Assembly (NCBI GenBank): GCA_021201795.1
Contig: JAJQEF010000013.1
Span: 32,418-96,417, forward strand
Length of the DNA stretch: 64,000 bases
Reading direction: 5' to 3'
Source of the DNA: Rikenellaceae bacterium
GTDB taxonomy: Bacteria > Bacteroidota > Bacteroidia > Bacteroidales > Rikenellaceae
Part shown: one piece after another, positions 9,840 through 19,030 of the stretch
Layout of the letters: every line of letters starts with the position of its first letter
Position numbering within the stretch: the stretch's first letter is position 1
Notes under the pieces: model-generated
The model's input: the letters and a program-made list of their open reading frames with translations, nothing else
The model's database searches: none
What the model was told of the DNA's origin: nothing
Program-made: the position numbers and the translations under genes

Positions 9840-10357
9840 TATACCTGCAAATCTTCTGGTCGTTTCTTAAGATAGGAGTCTTCGGATTCGGAGGCGGTTA
9901 TGCGATGCTGTCGCTTATCCAGAACGAGGTGGTGGAAAATCGTGGCTGGGTCACTGCTCAGGAGTTTACAGACATAGTCGCTATATCTCAGATGACGCCT
10001 GGACCTGCCGCAATAAACAGTGCCACATATATCGGATATAACGTGTCGGGAAGCGCCCTCGGTTCGGCATTGGCGACTATGGCGGTTTGTCTTCCTCCAT
10101 TAGTTATAATGATAATCATAACAAAATTTTATCTCGCCTTCCAGAATAATAAATACGTTGGCTGGGTAATGGACGGACTAAAACCGATGCTCATCGGTAT
10201 GATCGGTGCCGCGGCATTTATGCTTATGACACCCTCTAACTTCCCGGACATATTCAGCGTCATTCTGTTTCTTGCCGCACTGGCCGTATCCCTGCTGAAA
10301 GTCAATCCGATACTTATAATCGTAGGCGGTGCCGTTATAGGTCTGATTTTTTTGTAG
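9836..10357 (+). CDS. chrA2: Chromate transporter, short-chain CHR subunit 2
   Basis: Second half of the CHR pair, 173 residues, with FGFGGGYAMLSL and MTPGPAAIN as counterparts to the motifs of subunit 1. The two chains are clearly homologous in their first 80 residues and probably insert with opposite topology. Translation is likely coupled through the ATGA overlap. No resistance regulator (ChrB) is next to it, so a role in chromate resistance is family knowledge rather than something shown here. Confidence 0.9.
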   Translation: MIYLQIFWSFLKIGVFGFGGGYAMLSLIQNEVVENRGWVTAQEFTDIVAISQMTPGPAAINSATYIGYNVSGSALGSALATMAVCLPPLVIMIIITKFYLAFQNNKYVGWVMDGLKPMLIGMIGAAAFMLMTPSNFPDIFSVILFLAALAVSLLKVNPILIIVGGAVIGLIFL

Positions 10358-10381
10358 TTTCTAAAATTAATTTTACCTTTG
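10351..10381 (+). promoter_or_regulatory. rpsP promoter, TTTG-N19-TACCTTTG
   Basis: TTTG at 10351-10354 and TACCTTTG at 10374-10381, separated by 19 bases, match the Bacteroidota primary promoter. The -33 element overlaps the end of the chromate transporter gene. The rpsP start codon lies 52 bases downstream. Confidence 0.8.
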
Positions 10382-10432
10382 CGCTTTCTACGAGATAGGA
10401 AAATAGGTCTTAAACATTAAATTAAAAAAGAA

Positions 10433-11008
10433 ATGCCTGTAAAAATCAGATTGGCAAGACATGGTAAAAAAGGTTATGCTTTTTATCACATCGTCGTTGC
10501 AGACAGTAGAGCGCCACGTGATGGTAAATTTATTGAGAAAATCGGTACTTACAATCCGAACACAAATCCGGCTACGATCGATCTCCAGTTCGACAAGGCT
10601 TTAGGTTGGTTGCAGAACGGTGCACAGCCTACGGATACATGTAGGGCTATCCTTTCTTACAAAGGAGTGCTTTACAAAAAACACCTTTTAGGCGGTGTTA
10701 AAAAAGGAGCTTTCTCTGCTGAAGAAGCTGAGGACAAGTTCAACAAATGGATGCTTGCTAAAGACGGTATCATTTCCACAAAAGTCAACAAGTTAGCTGA
10801 GGCTCAGTCTAAAGATGAGGCGGACCGCCTTGCCGCTGAAGCAAAAGTTAAGGAAGAGAGAGAAAAAGCTATCGCCGCTAAGAAGGCTGCTGAAGAGGCT
10901 GCTAACGCTCCACAGGAAGAAGAAACTGCGGAAGAGGTTTCGGAAGAAGCTCCTGCTGCTGAAGCTGTTGAGTCTACAGAAGAACCGGAAACTCCGGCGG
11001 AGGCTTAA
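10433..11008 (+). CDS. rpsP: 30S ribosomal protein S16 with long acidic C-terminal extension
   Basis: Ribosomal protein S16, opening with [20 protein letters not shown]. The S16 fold ends near residue 85, but this protein has 191 residues. The extra 100 residues begin with a Lys/Ala/Glu-rich helix (about 120-155) and end in a Glu/Ala/Pro-rich tail with repeats such as [16 protein letters not shown]. Such tails are usual in Bacteroidota S16; their role is not known to me. Followed 12 bases later by rimM, a common pairing in ribosome assembly. Confidence 0.97.
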   Translation: MPVKIRLARHGKKGYAFYHIVVADSRAPRDGKFIEKIGTYNPNTNPATIDLQFDKALGWLQNGAQPTDTCRAILSYKGVLYKKHLLGGVKKGAFSAEEAEDKFNKWMLAKDGIISTKVNKLAEAQSKDEADRLAAEAKVKEEREKAIAAKKAAEEAANAPQEEETAEEVSEEAPAAEAVESTEEPETPAEA

Positions 11009-11020
11009 TAATTTCCTATT

Positions 11021-11563
11021 ATGGACAGGTATAATGAACCTGAACAGATCCCCGTGGGCCGCGTAAATAAATTATTCGGTACGGACGGTGAGGTGATGGT
11101 TACATTATACGAAGGATTTGATTCTGAAGATAACAGGTGGCCGGTATTTGTCGATGTCGACGGATTGCCGACCCCTTTTTTTTATTCCCTGATCTCACGC
11201 CGGGGAAGGAGCAAGGCGGTATTGGCTTTTGATGATCTTGACAGCGAGGCCCGGGTATCCGTTCTTATCGGCAAAGAGTTTTATCTCCTTGTGGAACCCG
11301 AGGAAGATAAAAATATTCGTCTGGACGACAGCGAATTATACCTCGAAGATCTCGAAGGGTTTAGAATAACTCTCCATTACGAAGGAAAAACCATTGAAGG
11401 GACCGTTTTGGAGTTTATCGATAGCGAATTCAATCCTTTATTCAATATTACGGTCGGCAATGAAGAATATCTTATTCCTGCAGCCGACGATTTTATTTCT
11501 TCTATAGATATAAAAAATGAAGAGATCCGTATGTCTGTTCCGGACGGGATTCTCGAACTCTGA
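11021..11563 (+). CDS. rimM: Ribosome maturation factor RimM
   Basis: 16S rRNA processing factor that binds S19 during 30S head assembly. The 180 residues show the N-terminal RimM beta-barrel starting with IPVGRVNKLFGTDGEVMV and a PRC-barrel C-terminal half containing GKTIEGTVLEF and NEEYLIPAADDFI. It is co-transcribed with rpsP. trmD and rplS, which follow rimM in many phyla, are absent; a repeat-bearing gap follows instead. Confidence 0.95.
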   Translation: MDRYNEPEQIPVGRVNKLFGTDGEVMVTLYEGFDSEDNRWPVFVDVDGLPTPFFYSLISRRGRSKAVLAFDDLDSEARVSVLIGKEFYLLVEPEEDKNIRLDDSELYLEDLEGFRITLHYEGKTIEGTVLEFIDSEFNPLFNITVGNEEYLIPAADDFISSIDIKNEEIRMSVPDGILEL

Positions 11564-11580
11564 TTGTTCATAACTACGGT

Positions 11581-11894
11581 TTATTAACAATTCCTGTTAA
11601 TAACTTTCAAAAATGGCATAATAAAATATTACCGGTATTTTGTGAAAATTCCGGATTATTTCTGCATATGTAAAAGGTTCGTGTTGATAACTTTTTCAGC
11701 AGGTGTTCATGAGTTGTTAATGGTACTGAAAAGTTATTAACAATATGGGCAAAAGTTTTTAAGATAGGTGGGTAGTTCAATGATAACTTTCGGAATGTCC
11801 GTATAAATCAGCTTGTTAGTTGTTCTTAAATTATTAACATTTACAAAAACAATTGTGGATACCGGTTCTATAAATCCCAAATGAATGTTAATTA
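11581..11894. repeat. Gene-free convergent gap with DnaA-box-like 9-mers
   Basis: The 353 bases between rimM and the deaminase gene contain no ORF. They hold four exact copies of TTATTAACA: plus strand at 11581, 11734 and 11831, and minus strand at 11595. Near copies are TGTTGATAA (11682), TGTTAATTA (11886) and TGTGGATAC (11854). These fit TTATNNACA, a relaxed DnaA-box pattern. The sequence is AT-rich. A replication or regulatory role is possible but unproven; see findings for the argument against an origin. Confidence 0.45.
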
Positions 11895-11916
11895 TTTACA
11901 AACAGACAATATTGTG

Positions 11917-12384
11917 TCAGTATTCCGTTTTATCGGACTTGTCCTCCCATTGTTGGAAAACCGTCAGGGCCTCGTTGCCAAAAAGACGCTCCGATTCGAG
12001 TTTTCTTTTTTCCGGAGGTAACTCGATTTCATCGTAAATAAATGAGTCGTCAAAGCCGATATTCTTAGCGTCGGACTTTGTATTGGCATAATACATTTTA
12101 TCTATTTTAGCCCAGTATATCGCTCCAAGACACATTGGACACGGTTCGCAGGAAGTGTAAATCTCGCATCCGCTTAAGTCGAAAGTCCCCAGTGCGGAAC
12201 CTGCATTGCGGATCGCGGAGACTTCTGCATGTGCCGTAGGGTCGTGGTCGAGTGTAACGGTATTATTGCCCGTCGCGATTATTTTTCCGTCTTTCACTAT
12301 TACTGCCCCGAACGGACCGCCTCCGTTGTCCACGCTCTCTTTCGACAATTTTATAGCGAGTTTCATAAAATCCTTCTTGTCCAT
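11917..12384 (-). CDS. guaD: Guanine deaminase (CDA fold)
   Basis: Zinc nucleoside/nucleobase deaminase of about 155 residues, predicted to turn guanine into xanthine. Zinc and proton-shuttle motifs are PTAHAEVSAIRNAG and CEPCPMCLGAIYWA. The IGFDDSFIYDEI segment, the FQQW near the end and the C-terminal EY match GuaD of Bacillus rather than tRNA adenosine deaminase, which is encoded separately at 48.3-48.7 kb. The start was set at MDKKDFMKLA since the 17 upstream residues in the open frame are not family-like. Confidence 0.85.
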   Translation of the reverse strand: MDKKDFMKLAIKLSKESVDNGGGPFGAVIVKDGKIIATGNNTVTLDHDPTAHAEVSAIRNAGSALGTFDLSGCEIYTSCEPCPMCLGAIYWAKIDKMYYANTKSDAKNIGFDDSFIYDEIELPPEKRKLESERLFGNEALTVFQQWEDKSDKTEY

Positions 12385-12423
12385 ACTAATGAATTTAAGG
12401 TCTGCATTTATATAAATATACAA

Positions 12424-12450
12424 AAAACGGGGCAATATGCCCCGTTTTAA
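12424..12450 (-). terminator. Terminator after uxaA
   Basis: Inverted repeat AAAACGGGGCA / TGCCCCGTTTT with an A/T-rich 3-base loop, followed by a T-run when read on the minus strand. It ends the uxaB-uxaA unit and separates it from guaD. Confidence 0.85.
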
Positions 12451-12465
12451 GATGAATATTTGAAT

Positions 12466-13956
12466 TTACAGAGTCACGCCTGTTTTAAAGATCGCGATCT
12501 CCCTGTAATTGTGTTTCTCGTTGTTTACCTCTTCGCCGCTGGCAACACGGATAATGTATTCGATAAATTGCTCGCAGGTCTCTTCGATAGGTTTATCTTC
12601 AACTATAACCCCGGCATTGAAATCGATCCAGTGCGGTTTGTTGTTGTAAAGGTTCGAGTTCGTCGAGATTTTCATCGTAGGAACGAATGTTCCGAACGGT
12701 GTTCCACGCCCAGTTGTGAATAGAACTATCTGGCATCCTGAAGAAGCAAGAGCGGTAGCCGCCACCAAGTCGTTGCCCGGGGAACTGAGCAGGCTCAGTC
12801 CTTTGGTTTTGATCCTGTCGCCGTACATCAGAACATCCTGAACAGTCGCCTTGCCGCATTTCTGGGTGCAACCGAGAGATTTCTCTTCGAGCGTAGAGAT
12901 GCCCCCCGCCTTATTTCCCGGTGACGGATTCTCGTAAACAGGCTGGTTATTCTTCGTGAAGTAATTTTTGAAGTCGTTGATAAGATGTACGGTTTTGTCG
13001 AATGTCTCCCTGTCCTTGCATCTGTTCATAAGAATGGTCTCTGCGCCGAACATTTCAGGAACCTCAGTCAGGATAGAGGTTCCGCCGTTTGCTATCAGGA
13101 AGTCAGAGAATACGCCTAAGAGCGGATTGGCTGTGATTCCGGAGAAACCGTCCGAACCGCCGCATTTGAGTCCTACTTTGAGTTCCGAAACAGGAACATC
13201 CGTGCGGACGTCTTTGGATGCGACATCGTAAATCTCGCGGAGAAGTTTTATCCCTTCTTCGTATTCGTTGCCAACCTGCTGGGTAATCATAAATTTAACA
13301 CGAGACTCGTCCACTTCTCCCACGAATCCGCGGAAGATATCGAGTTGATTGTTCTCGCATCCGAGTCCTACCACAAGTACTCCTCCTGCGTTGGGGTGAA
13401 GCACCATATCGCGGAGAACCTTACGTGTATTCTCGTGATCGTCGCCTAACTGCGAACATCCGTAATTGTGCGGATAAGCTACGATAGCGTCTACGCCTTT
13501 GCCGCCTGTCTCGTTCCTGAGTGCGGAAGCGAGCTCGTTTACGATGCCGTTTACGCATCCGACAGTAGGAATTACCCATATTTCATTGCGAATGCCTACT
13601 TCGCCATTAGAGCGCTTATATCCTTTGAATGTTAATCCTTTTTTATCGGAGTACACATTCTCTAACTTAGGCTCGTAAGTATAGTCGAGAATCCCTTCGA
13701 GATTGGTTTTAATATTCTTTTCGTTTACGAGCCCGCCTTTGACGATCGCCTTAAGCGCATGACCGATAGGGTCGCCGTATTTTATTACGTTTTCATTCTC
13801 AGCCATATCCTTAAGAGAGAATTTATGTCCTGCGGGAATATCTTCCGCCAGAATTATTTCTTCGGAGTCTATTTTTATATTTTCACCTTTGGATAGTGCG
13901 TCGATCGCGACCGCTACATTATCCGCAGGATTGATCTTTAAAAATCTTGTCTTCAT
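12466..13956 (-). CDS. uxaA: Altronate dehydratase
   Basis: Dehydrates D-altronate to 2-keto-3-deoxygluconate in galacturonate breakdown. The 496-residue protein has the N-terminal SAF domain (about 1-90) and the large UxaA catalytic domain with the conserved Cys-bearing motifs YPHNYGCSQLGDD, GLGCENNQ, LKCGGSDGFSG and GCTQKCGKA. It lies 9 bases after uxaB on the same strand, forming a hexuronate operon that diverges from uxaC. Length is normal and no lesions were seen. Confidence 0.95.
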   Translation of the reverse strand: MKTRFLKINPADNVAVAIDALSKGENIKIDSEEIILAEDIPAGHKFSLKDMAENENVIKYGDPIGHALKAIVKGGLVNEKNIKTNLEGILDYTYEPKLENVYSDKKGLTFKGYKRSNGEVGIRNEIWVIPTVGCVNGIVNELASALRNETGGKGVDAIVAYPHNYGCSQLGDDHENTRKVLRDMVLHPNAGGVLVVGLGCENNQLDIFRGFVGEVDESRVKFMITQQVGNEYEEGIKLLREIYDVASKDVRTDVPVSELKVGLKCGGSDGFSGITANPLLGVFSDFLIANGGTSILTEVPEMFGAETILMNRCKDRETFDKTVHLINDFKNYFTKNNQPVYENPSPGNKAGGISTLEEKSLGCTQKCGKATVQDVLMYGDRIKTKGLSLLSSPGNDLVAATALASSGCQIVLFTTGRGTPFGTFVPTMKISTNSNLYNNKPHWIDFNAGVIVEDKPIEETCEQFIEYIIRVASGEEVNNEKHNYREIAIFKTGVTL

Positions 13957-13965
13957 TGCCGTGGC

Positions 13966-15402
13966 TTACAAAATTGATTTTACTGTTTCAAGCATACCTT
14001 TTTCCTGAATAGAATTAAGATATCCTGTGAGTTTTTCTGTGAGTCCAGCTATGTTGTTAAGGTTCTCTCCCCAGATAAATTCAGCACCTAAGATGCCCCT
14101 GGCAACTTCCGCAGTGTTTCCTGTAGCCCACAATTTGTTAAGAAGTTCGATGATAGCCGCGTCGTCGTTAGGGACGATAGTGTCCTGGCCTCTCTTACCG
14201 CCCTTGTAATATGTCACGATACCAGTGAGACCCAATACGAGTCCCGAAGGAAGTTCGCCCTTCCTTTCAAGATATATTTTGAGTCCCGGAAGATCGCGTG
14301 TTTTAAATTTAGGGAACGAGTTGAGCATAATGCTCGTAACGAAGTGTTTAACGAACGGATTGCGGAAACGGTCGAGAACGTCGCCAGCAAATTTTTCGAG
14401 TTCCTCCTTAGGAAGATCGAGTGTTTGGAGGAGTTCGTCGAACATAACTTTGTTCACGAATTTACCGGTAACATCGTGTTCTACTATCTCTTTTACAGTG
14501 TCGAGTCCAGACAGGTATCCTACCGGGGACAGAACCGTGTGAGGGCCGTTGAGAAGAGTAACTTTTCTTTCATGATAAGGCTTCTCGCTCGGTACGAAGA
14601 GAACATTAAGTCCCGCTTTGTCCGCAGGGAACTCTTTAGCCACCGATTGAGGTGCTTCGATCACCCACAGGTGGAAAATTTCGCCTTTGACGACGAGCTT
14701 GTCGTTATATCCGATCCTTGCGTGTATCTCGTCGATAGTGTCTTTAGGGTAGCCCGGAACGATACGATCGACTAATGTGCTGTAAACTCCGCACGCGGTC
14801 TCGAACCATTTTTTGAAATCTTCGCCGAGGTTCCAAAGATCGATATATTGTTCGATACATTTTTTAAGTTCTGTTCCGTTATGGAAGATAAGCTCGCAAG
14901 GGAGTATGATAAATCCTTTGTCCGCAGCTCCGTTAAAGGTTTTGAATCTGTGATAAAGCAACTGTGTGAGTTTGCCCGGATATGACTTCGCGGGTTTATC
15001 GTCCAGTTTACAGGAAGGATCGAATGCGATTCCAGCCTCGGTTGTATTAGAGATCACGAAGCGCATCTCGGGCTTCTCCGCGAGTTTAATATATTCGTCG
15101 AACTGAGTGTATGGATTTAGCCCCCTGCTGATAACGTCGATAAGTTCGATGCTGTCAACTTCTTTGCCGTTATCCAATCCCTGGAGATTAAGGTGGTAGA
15201 GACCGTCTTGAGCGTTCAGCATGTCCACCATACCGTTCTCTATAGGCTGTACTACGACTACGCTGCCGTTGAAATCCGCTTTTTCATTCATGTTGTAAAT
15301 GATCCAGTCCACGAATGCGCGCAGGAAGTTGCCTTCGCCGAATTGGATTACCTTTTCAGGATAGTTTTTGTTCGGTGCTGTTTTTCTGTTCAGTTCTTTC
15401 AT
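13966..15402 (-). CDS. uxaB: Tagaturonate reductase
   Basis: NADH-dependent reductase of the mannitol dehydrogenase family, converting D-tagaturonate to D-altronate. The 478 residues begin with the nucleotide-binding VIQFGEGNFLRAFVDW. The substrate-pocket motif KVTLLNGPHTVLSPVGYL near residue 280 carries the family's Asn and His, and the active-site Lys precedes it. First gene of the uxaB-uxaA unit; the divergent uxaC promoter region is upstream. Confidence 0.94.
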   Translation of the reverse strand: MKELNRKTAPNKNYPEKVIQFGEGNFLRAFVDWIIYNMNEKADFNGSVVVVQPIENGMVDMLNAQDGLYHLNLQGLDNGKEVDSIELIDVISRGLNPYTQFDEYIKLAEKPEMRFVISNTTEAGIAFDPSCKLDDKPAKSYPGKLTQLLYHRFKTFNGAADKGFIILPCELIFHNGTELKKCIEQYIDLWNLGEDFKKWFETACGVYSTLVDRIVPGYPKDTIDEIHARIGYNDKLVVKGEIFHLWVIEAPQSVAKEFPADKAGLNVLFVPSEKPYHERKVTLLNGPHTVLSPVGYLSGLDTVKEIVEHDVTGKFVNKVMFDELLQTLDLPKEELEKFAGDVLDRFRNPFVKHFVTSIMLNSFPKFKTRDLPGLKIYLERKGELPSGLVLGLTGIVTYYKGGKRGQDTIVPNDDAAIIELLNKLWATGNTAEVARGILGAEFIWGENLNNIAGLTEKLTGYLNSIQEKGMLETVKSIL

Positions 15403-15553
15403 GTTTATATGATTTTTATTTAGTTTTCCTTTTCAGGAGGGGTTTAAACATACAAAGTTTGCAAAAATTGACGATAATACCAAGCGGATTTTAGTAAATA
15501 TTTAAAAAAGATTAAAGCCTGTATTAAAATATTTTTTATGATCTTTTTTTGAT

Positions 15554-15580
15554 TAAATTTGTAACTGCACGTCATGTGCA
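15554..15580 (+). promoter_or_regulatory. uxaC -7 element with overlapping palindromic operator candidate
   Basis: TAAATTTG at 15554-15561 fits the phylum's -7 element. Immediately after it, at the likely transcription start, is TGCAC-GTCAT-GTGCA (15566-15580), a perfect 5-base-arm palindrome with a 5-base spacer. Its place at the start site suggests repressor binding, and it lies between the divergent uxaB and uxaC genes. The regulator is not encoded in the window. Confidence 0.5.
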
Positions 15581-15619
15581 CAGTTTGAATATTAATTAAA
15601 CATCATAAAATTATTACGG

Positions 15620-17023
15620 ATGAAAGAATTTATGGACGAGAACTTTATGCTCGACAGCGAAGAAGCACAGGTTCTCTATCACCAACACGCGGCGAAGATG
15701 CCGATCATCGACTATCACTGTCATCTTATCCCTAAAATGATTGCGGATAATTATCAGTTCAAGAACATGACCGAGATATGGTTGGGCGGGGATCACTATA
15801 AATGGCGTGCGATGCGCGGTAACGGTATCGACGAAGAATATATTACGGGAAATAAACCGGACTACGAGAAATTCGAGAAATGGGCGGAGACCGTTCCTTA
15901 TACTATGCGTAACCCGTTGTATCATTGGGTGCACCTCGAACTCCAGAAAGTATTCGGGGTTAACAAAATACTCAAGCCAGGAACCGCAAAAGAGATATAT
16001 GACGAGTGTACCGCTAAACTTCAGACTGAAGAGTTCCGTGCACAGAATATAATGAAAAAGTGTAATGTGGAAGTCGTTTGTACTACGGACGATCCCGCGG
16101 ACACACTGGAATACCACCAGCAGATCAAAGACAATCCGTTCGGTGTCAAGGTTCTTCCTACATGGAGGCCGGACAAAGCTATGGCTGTCGAGAATGCTGC
16201 GGCTTACAACGAGTATATTGCAGGTCTCGAGAAGGTCTCTAACGTTAGCATATCTTCGTTCAGCGACCTTATGAAAGCGCTGAGGATTCGTCAGGACTTC
16301 TTCGAATCTCTCGGATGTAAATTGTCTGACCATGGTCTCGAGACATTCTATGCTGAAGACTACACTCAGGCGGAAATCAATACTATCTTCGACAAGGTAA
16401 GGAGTGGAAAGGAAGCAACACAGGAAGAGTTGTTGAAGTTCCGTTCGGCAATGTTATTCGAGTTCGCAGTGATGGACTTCGAAAAAGACTGGACCCAGCA
16501 GTTTCATGTAGGAGCTATTCGTAACTGCAACACCAAGATGTTTGAGAAGCTCGGACCGGACACCGGTTACGATGCTATCCACGACGTTAAAATGGCTGCT
16601 GCCGGACACAAGCTTCTCAATAAACTAGCTTATAACAATACACTTACCAAGACCATTCTTTATAACCTCAATCCGGGCGATAACGAAGTCTTGACTACAA
16701 TGGCTTACACGTTCAACGACGGTACCGTAGCAGGTAAAATGCAGTTCGGTTCCGGTTGGTGGTTCCTCGATCAGGAAGTAGGCATGATAAACCAGATGAA
16801 CTCACTCTCTGTTCTCGGTCTTCTCAGCCGTTTCGTAGGTATGCTTACAGATTCGCGCAGCTTCTTGTCTTACCCACGCCACGAGTATTTCCGCCGTATT
16901 CTTTGCAACCTTATAGGTGAAGATATCAGGAAAGGTAAACTGCCTCGCAGCGAAATGGCGTTCATCGGACAAATGGTCGAGGATATATCTTACAACAATG
17001 CTAAAAACTTTTTCAAATTCTAA
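15620..17023 (+). CDS. uxaC: Uronate isomerase
   Basis: Amidohydrolase-superfamily isomerase acting on D-glucuronate and D-galacturonate, the first intracellular step of hexuronate catabolism. It is 467 residues long. The metal motif HCHL in MPIIDYHCHLIPKM near residue 33, CTTDDPAD and the terminal TIM-barrel strand around GSGWWFLDQEVGM are visible. Together with uxaB and uxaA it completes the galacturonate branch down to 2-keto-3-deoxygluconate; kdgK and kdgA are outside the window. Confidence 0.96.
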   Translation: MKEFMDENFMLDSEEAQVLYHQHAAKMPIIDYHCHLIPKMIADNYQFKNMTEIWLGGDHYKWRAMRGNGIDEEYITGNKPDYEKFEKWAETVPYTMRNPLYHWVHLELQKVFGVNKILKPGTAKEIYDECTAKLQTEEFRAQNIMKKCNVEVVCTTDDPADTLEYHQQIKDNPFGVKVLPTWRPDKAMAVENAAAYNEYIAGLEKVSNVSISSFSDLMKALRIRQDFFESLGCKLSDHGLETFYAEDYTQAEINTIFDKVRSGKEATQEELLKFRSAMLFEFAVMDFEKDWTQQFHVGAIRNCNTKMFEKLGPDTGYDAIHDVKMAAAGHKLLNKLAYNNTLTKTILYNLNPGDNEVLTTMAYTFNDGTVAGKMQFGSGWWFLDQEVGMINQMNSLSVLGLLSRFVGMLTDSRSFLSYPRHEYFRRILCNLIGEDIRKGKLPRSEMAFIGQMVEDISYNNAKNFFKF

Positions 17024-17044
17024 ATAAAGAATTGATTTTAATAT

Positions 17045-17071
17045 AACGGGAATCATCTGGTTCCCGTTTTT
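17045..17071 (+). terminator. Terminator after uxaC
   Basis: AACGGGAA / TTCCCGTT stem of 8 pairs with an 8-base loop, followed by T5, 20 bases after the uxaC stop. Confidence 0.85.
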
Positions 17072-17085
17072 AATATTTATATAAA

Positions 17086-17841
17086 ATGAGAAATCCGGTT
17101 AAATTTTTTATTCTCGGAATGGTTCCTTTTCTGTTTTCGGCTTCCTGTAAACAGGATGACGGGTATCAGCCGTTGATTATGGACGGAGATAGAATTGTTT
17201 TTCAGGGGGATTCGATTACGGACGGTAATTGGGGGCAAAATCAAAGCGGAGAACGGGGAACTGATCCGAATCATATCTTTGGACATGGCTATATGTTTAT
17301 TTGTGCCGCAACCTATACGGCTGAATATCCGGATAGAAGATATGATTTCTATAACAGGGGTATAAGCGGTAACAGGCTTGAGGATATGGCTGCCAAATGG
17401 CAGCAGGATGTTCTGGATTTGAATCCTGATATAGTCTCGATATTGATAGGAATAAACGATGTTGGAAATCATTTATTACAAAGTAAAACTGCCGAGGACT
17501 TTGATTATGATGGATGGGAGACGAGCTACAGAGCATGTATTGAAAAATCGCTGTTCAAAAATCCGAATGTTAAATTTATTCTCGGTGCACCGTTCGTTGC
17601 GGAAGTGAACGATATGTCTTATCTGTGGTCGGAACGGGAAAAATTGACAAGGGAGCTCGGGGAGATCGTCAGGAAACTGGCGAATGAATATGGTGCAGTA
17701 TTCATTCCTTACTTCGAAATGTTCGAAAAAGCATTTGATAAAGCACCTGCGGAATATTGGCTTTGGGACGGAGTTCATCCGACTCCGGCCGGTCATAAAC
17801 TTATGGCAGACTTGTGGATGAGTATGGTGGGGAAAATATAA
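17086..17841 (+). CDS. SGNH/GDSL-family esterase lipoprotein
   Basis: Predicted surface or periplasmic lipoprotein of 251 residues: a hydrophobic signal followed by the lipobox-like FSASC with the lipidated Cys at about residue 22. Block I is FQGDSITDG (catalytic Ser), block III is GINDVG and the last block is WDGVHPTPAGH (catalytic Asp and His). The family contains polysaccharide acetyl-esterases. Position beside uxaC suggests removal of acetyl groups from pectic or related sugars, but that is inference. Substrate is unknown. Confidence 0.85.
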   Translation: MRNPVKFFILGMVPFLFSASCKQDDGYQPLIMDGDRIVFQGDSITDGNWGQNQSGERGTDPNHIFGHGYMFICAATYTAEYPDRRYDFYNRGISGNRLEDMAAKWQQDVLDLNPDIVSILIGINDVGNHLLQSKTAEDFDYDGWETSYRACIEKSLFKNPNVKFILGAPFVAEVNDMSYLWSEREKLTRELGEIVRKLANEYGAVFIPYFEMFEKAFDKAPAEYWLWDGVHPTPAGHKLMADLWMSMVGKI

Positions 17842-17846
17842 AGACT

Positions 17847-17867
17847 AAGGCTGCCGGAGGCAGCCTT
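17847..17867. terminator. Bidirectional terminator between the esterase and galE
   Basis: Nine-pair stem AAGGCTGCC / GGCAGCCTT with a 3-base loop between two convergent genes. It is flanked by T-rich DNA downstream and by A residues upstream, so it can serve both strands. Confidence 0.8.
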
Positions 17868-17874
17868 ATATATT

Positions 17875-18900
17875 TTATTCAATATTCCTTATACGTTTCT
17901 CCCACGCCCATGCGGACTTCAGCGTGTCCTCGATCGGAACCTGCGCCGTCCATCCGAGTTCTTCGTTGGCATAAGTGGTATCTGCCCAGATTTTTTCGAT
18001 ATCTCCAGCTCGTCTACCTACGATCTTATATCTTATTTTAAGGTCGTTCACTTCCTGGAATTTGTTTAAGAGTTGTAAAACGGATAATCCGTTTCCGGTT
18101 CCTACATTGAAAATTTCATATCCGGATTTACTCTTGCCCTGCGTCATACGAGCCATTCCCGCAACATGCGCTCTCGCGAGATCTACAACATCTATATAAT
18201 CCCTGACCGCCGATCCGTCAGGAGTATTGTAGTCGTTCCCGAATACGCTGAGCTCGTCTCTTAAACCTGCAGCAGTCTGTGTAATGAACGGTACGAGATT
18301 CCCCGGAACACCTTTGGGAAGTTCTCCTATTAATGCCGAAGGATGGGCGCCGATGGGATTGAAATATCTTAATGAAATACCCTTGATCTGCGGATGCGCC
18401 GTGATTGCGTCGCGTAAAATATCTTCACAGACCTGCTTGGTATTCCCGTATGGGGAATTTGCCGGTTTGCGCGGTGTTTGTTCTGTAACGGGAAGAACAT
18501 CCGGTTCTCCGTAAACCGTACACGACGAAGAGAATACAAGGTTGTCCACTCCGTTGTCTCTCATGAGTTCAAGAATATTCAGTAAAGAGGTAATGTTGTT
18601 CCTGTAATACAATAATGGTTTGATTACGGACTCGCCTACCGCCTTGGAGGCAGCGAAATGAATAATCGAATTGAATTTATATTTTTTGAACACTTCATAC
18701 ATTGCTTCGAAATCGCAGCAGTCCACCACCTCCAAAGGTACGTCCACACCTGTGATTTTACGGACGCCCTCTACCGCATCCATGTCGGAGTTCGAAAGGT
18801 TGTCGACAATAAACACGTCGTATCCGGCGTTAATAAGTTCGACAGCAGTGTGGCTTCCGATGAAACCCGCGCCTCCGGTAACTAAAACACATTCTTTCAT
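17875..18900 (-). CDS. galE: UDP-glucose 4-epimerase
   Basis: Interconverts UDP-glucose and UDP-galactose (and possibly the GlcNAc/GalNAc pair) in the cytoplasm. The 341 residues open with the NAD-binding VTGGAGFIGSHTAVEL. The catalytic YxxxK is in SPYGNTKQVCE, and the Ser of SSSCTVYG is present. The ending GWTAQVPIEDTL is typical. It stands alone and diverges from manA, so it is probably a housekeeping copy for nucleotide sugars. Confidence 0.94.
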   Translation of the reverse strand: MKECVLVTGGAGFIGSHTAVELINAGYDVFIVDNLSNSDMDAVEGVRKITGVDVPLEVVDCCDFEAMYEVFKKYKFNSIIHFAASKAVGESVIKPLLYYRNNITSLLNILELMRDNGVDNLVFSSSCTVYGEPDVLPVTEQTPRKPANSPYGNTKQVCEDILRDAITAHPQIKGISLRYFNPIGAHPSALIGELPKGVPGNLVPFITQTAAGLRDELSVFGNDYNTPDGSAVRDYIDVVDLARAHVAGMARMTQGKSKSGYEIFNVGTGNGLSVLQLLNKFQEVNDLKIRYKIVGRRAGDIEKIWADTTYANEELGWTAQVPIEDTLKSAWAWEKRIRNIE

Positions 18901-19030
18901 AATCTGGATATTTTATATTATCTTTATTTTCCGGGGATGTCCGCAGAGTGCGGCTCTATGCAACAAATGTATGAAAATATTAATAAATATTTTAAATTTG
19001 CGTTTCATTTTACGATTTAACTGACCGATA

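Noticed and set aside
10815..11066. Lys/Leu/Arg-rich frame over the S16 tail
   Set aside because: A frame-shifted reading of the repetitive Glu/Ala codons of rpsP.
11564..11916. Firm call of a replication origin
   Set aside because: Flanking genes converge on it and no origin-linked genes are near; only the repeat cluster is reported.
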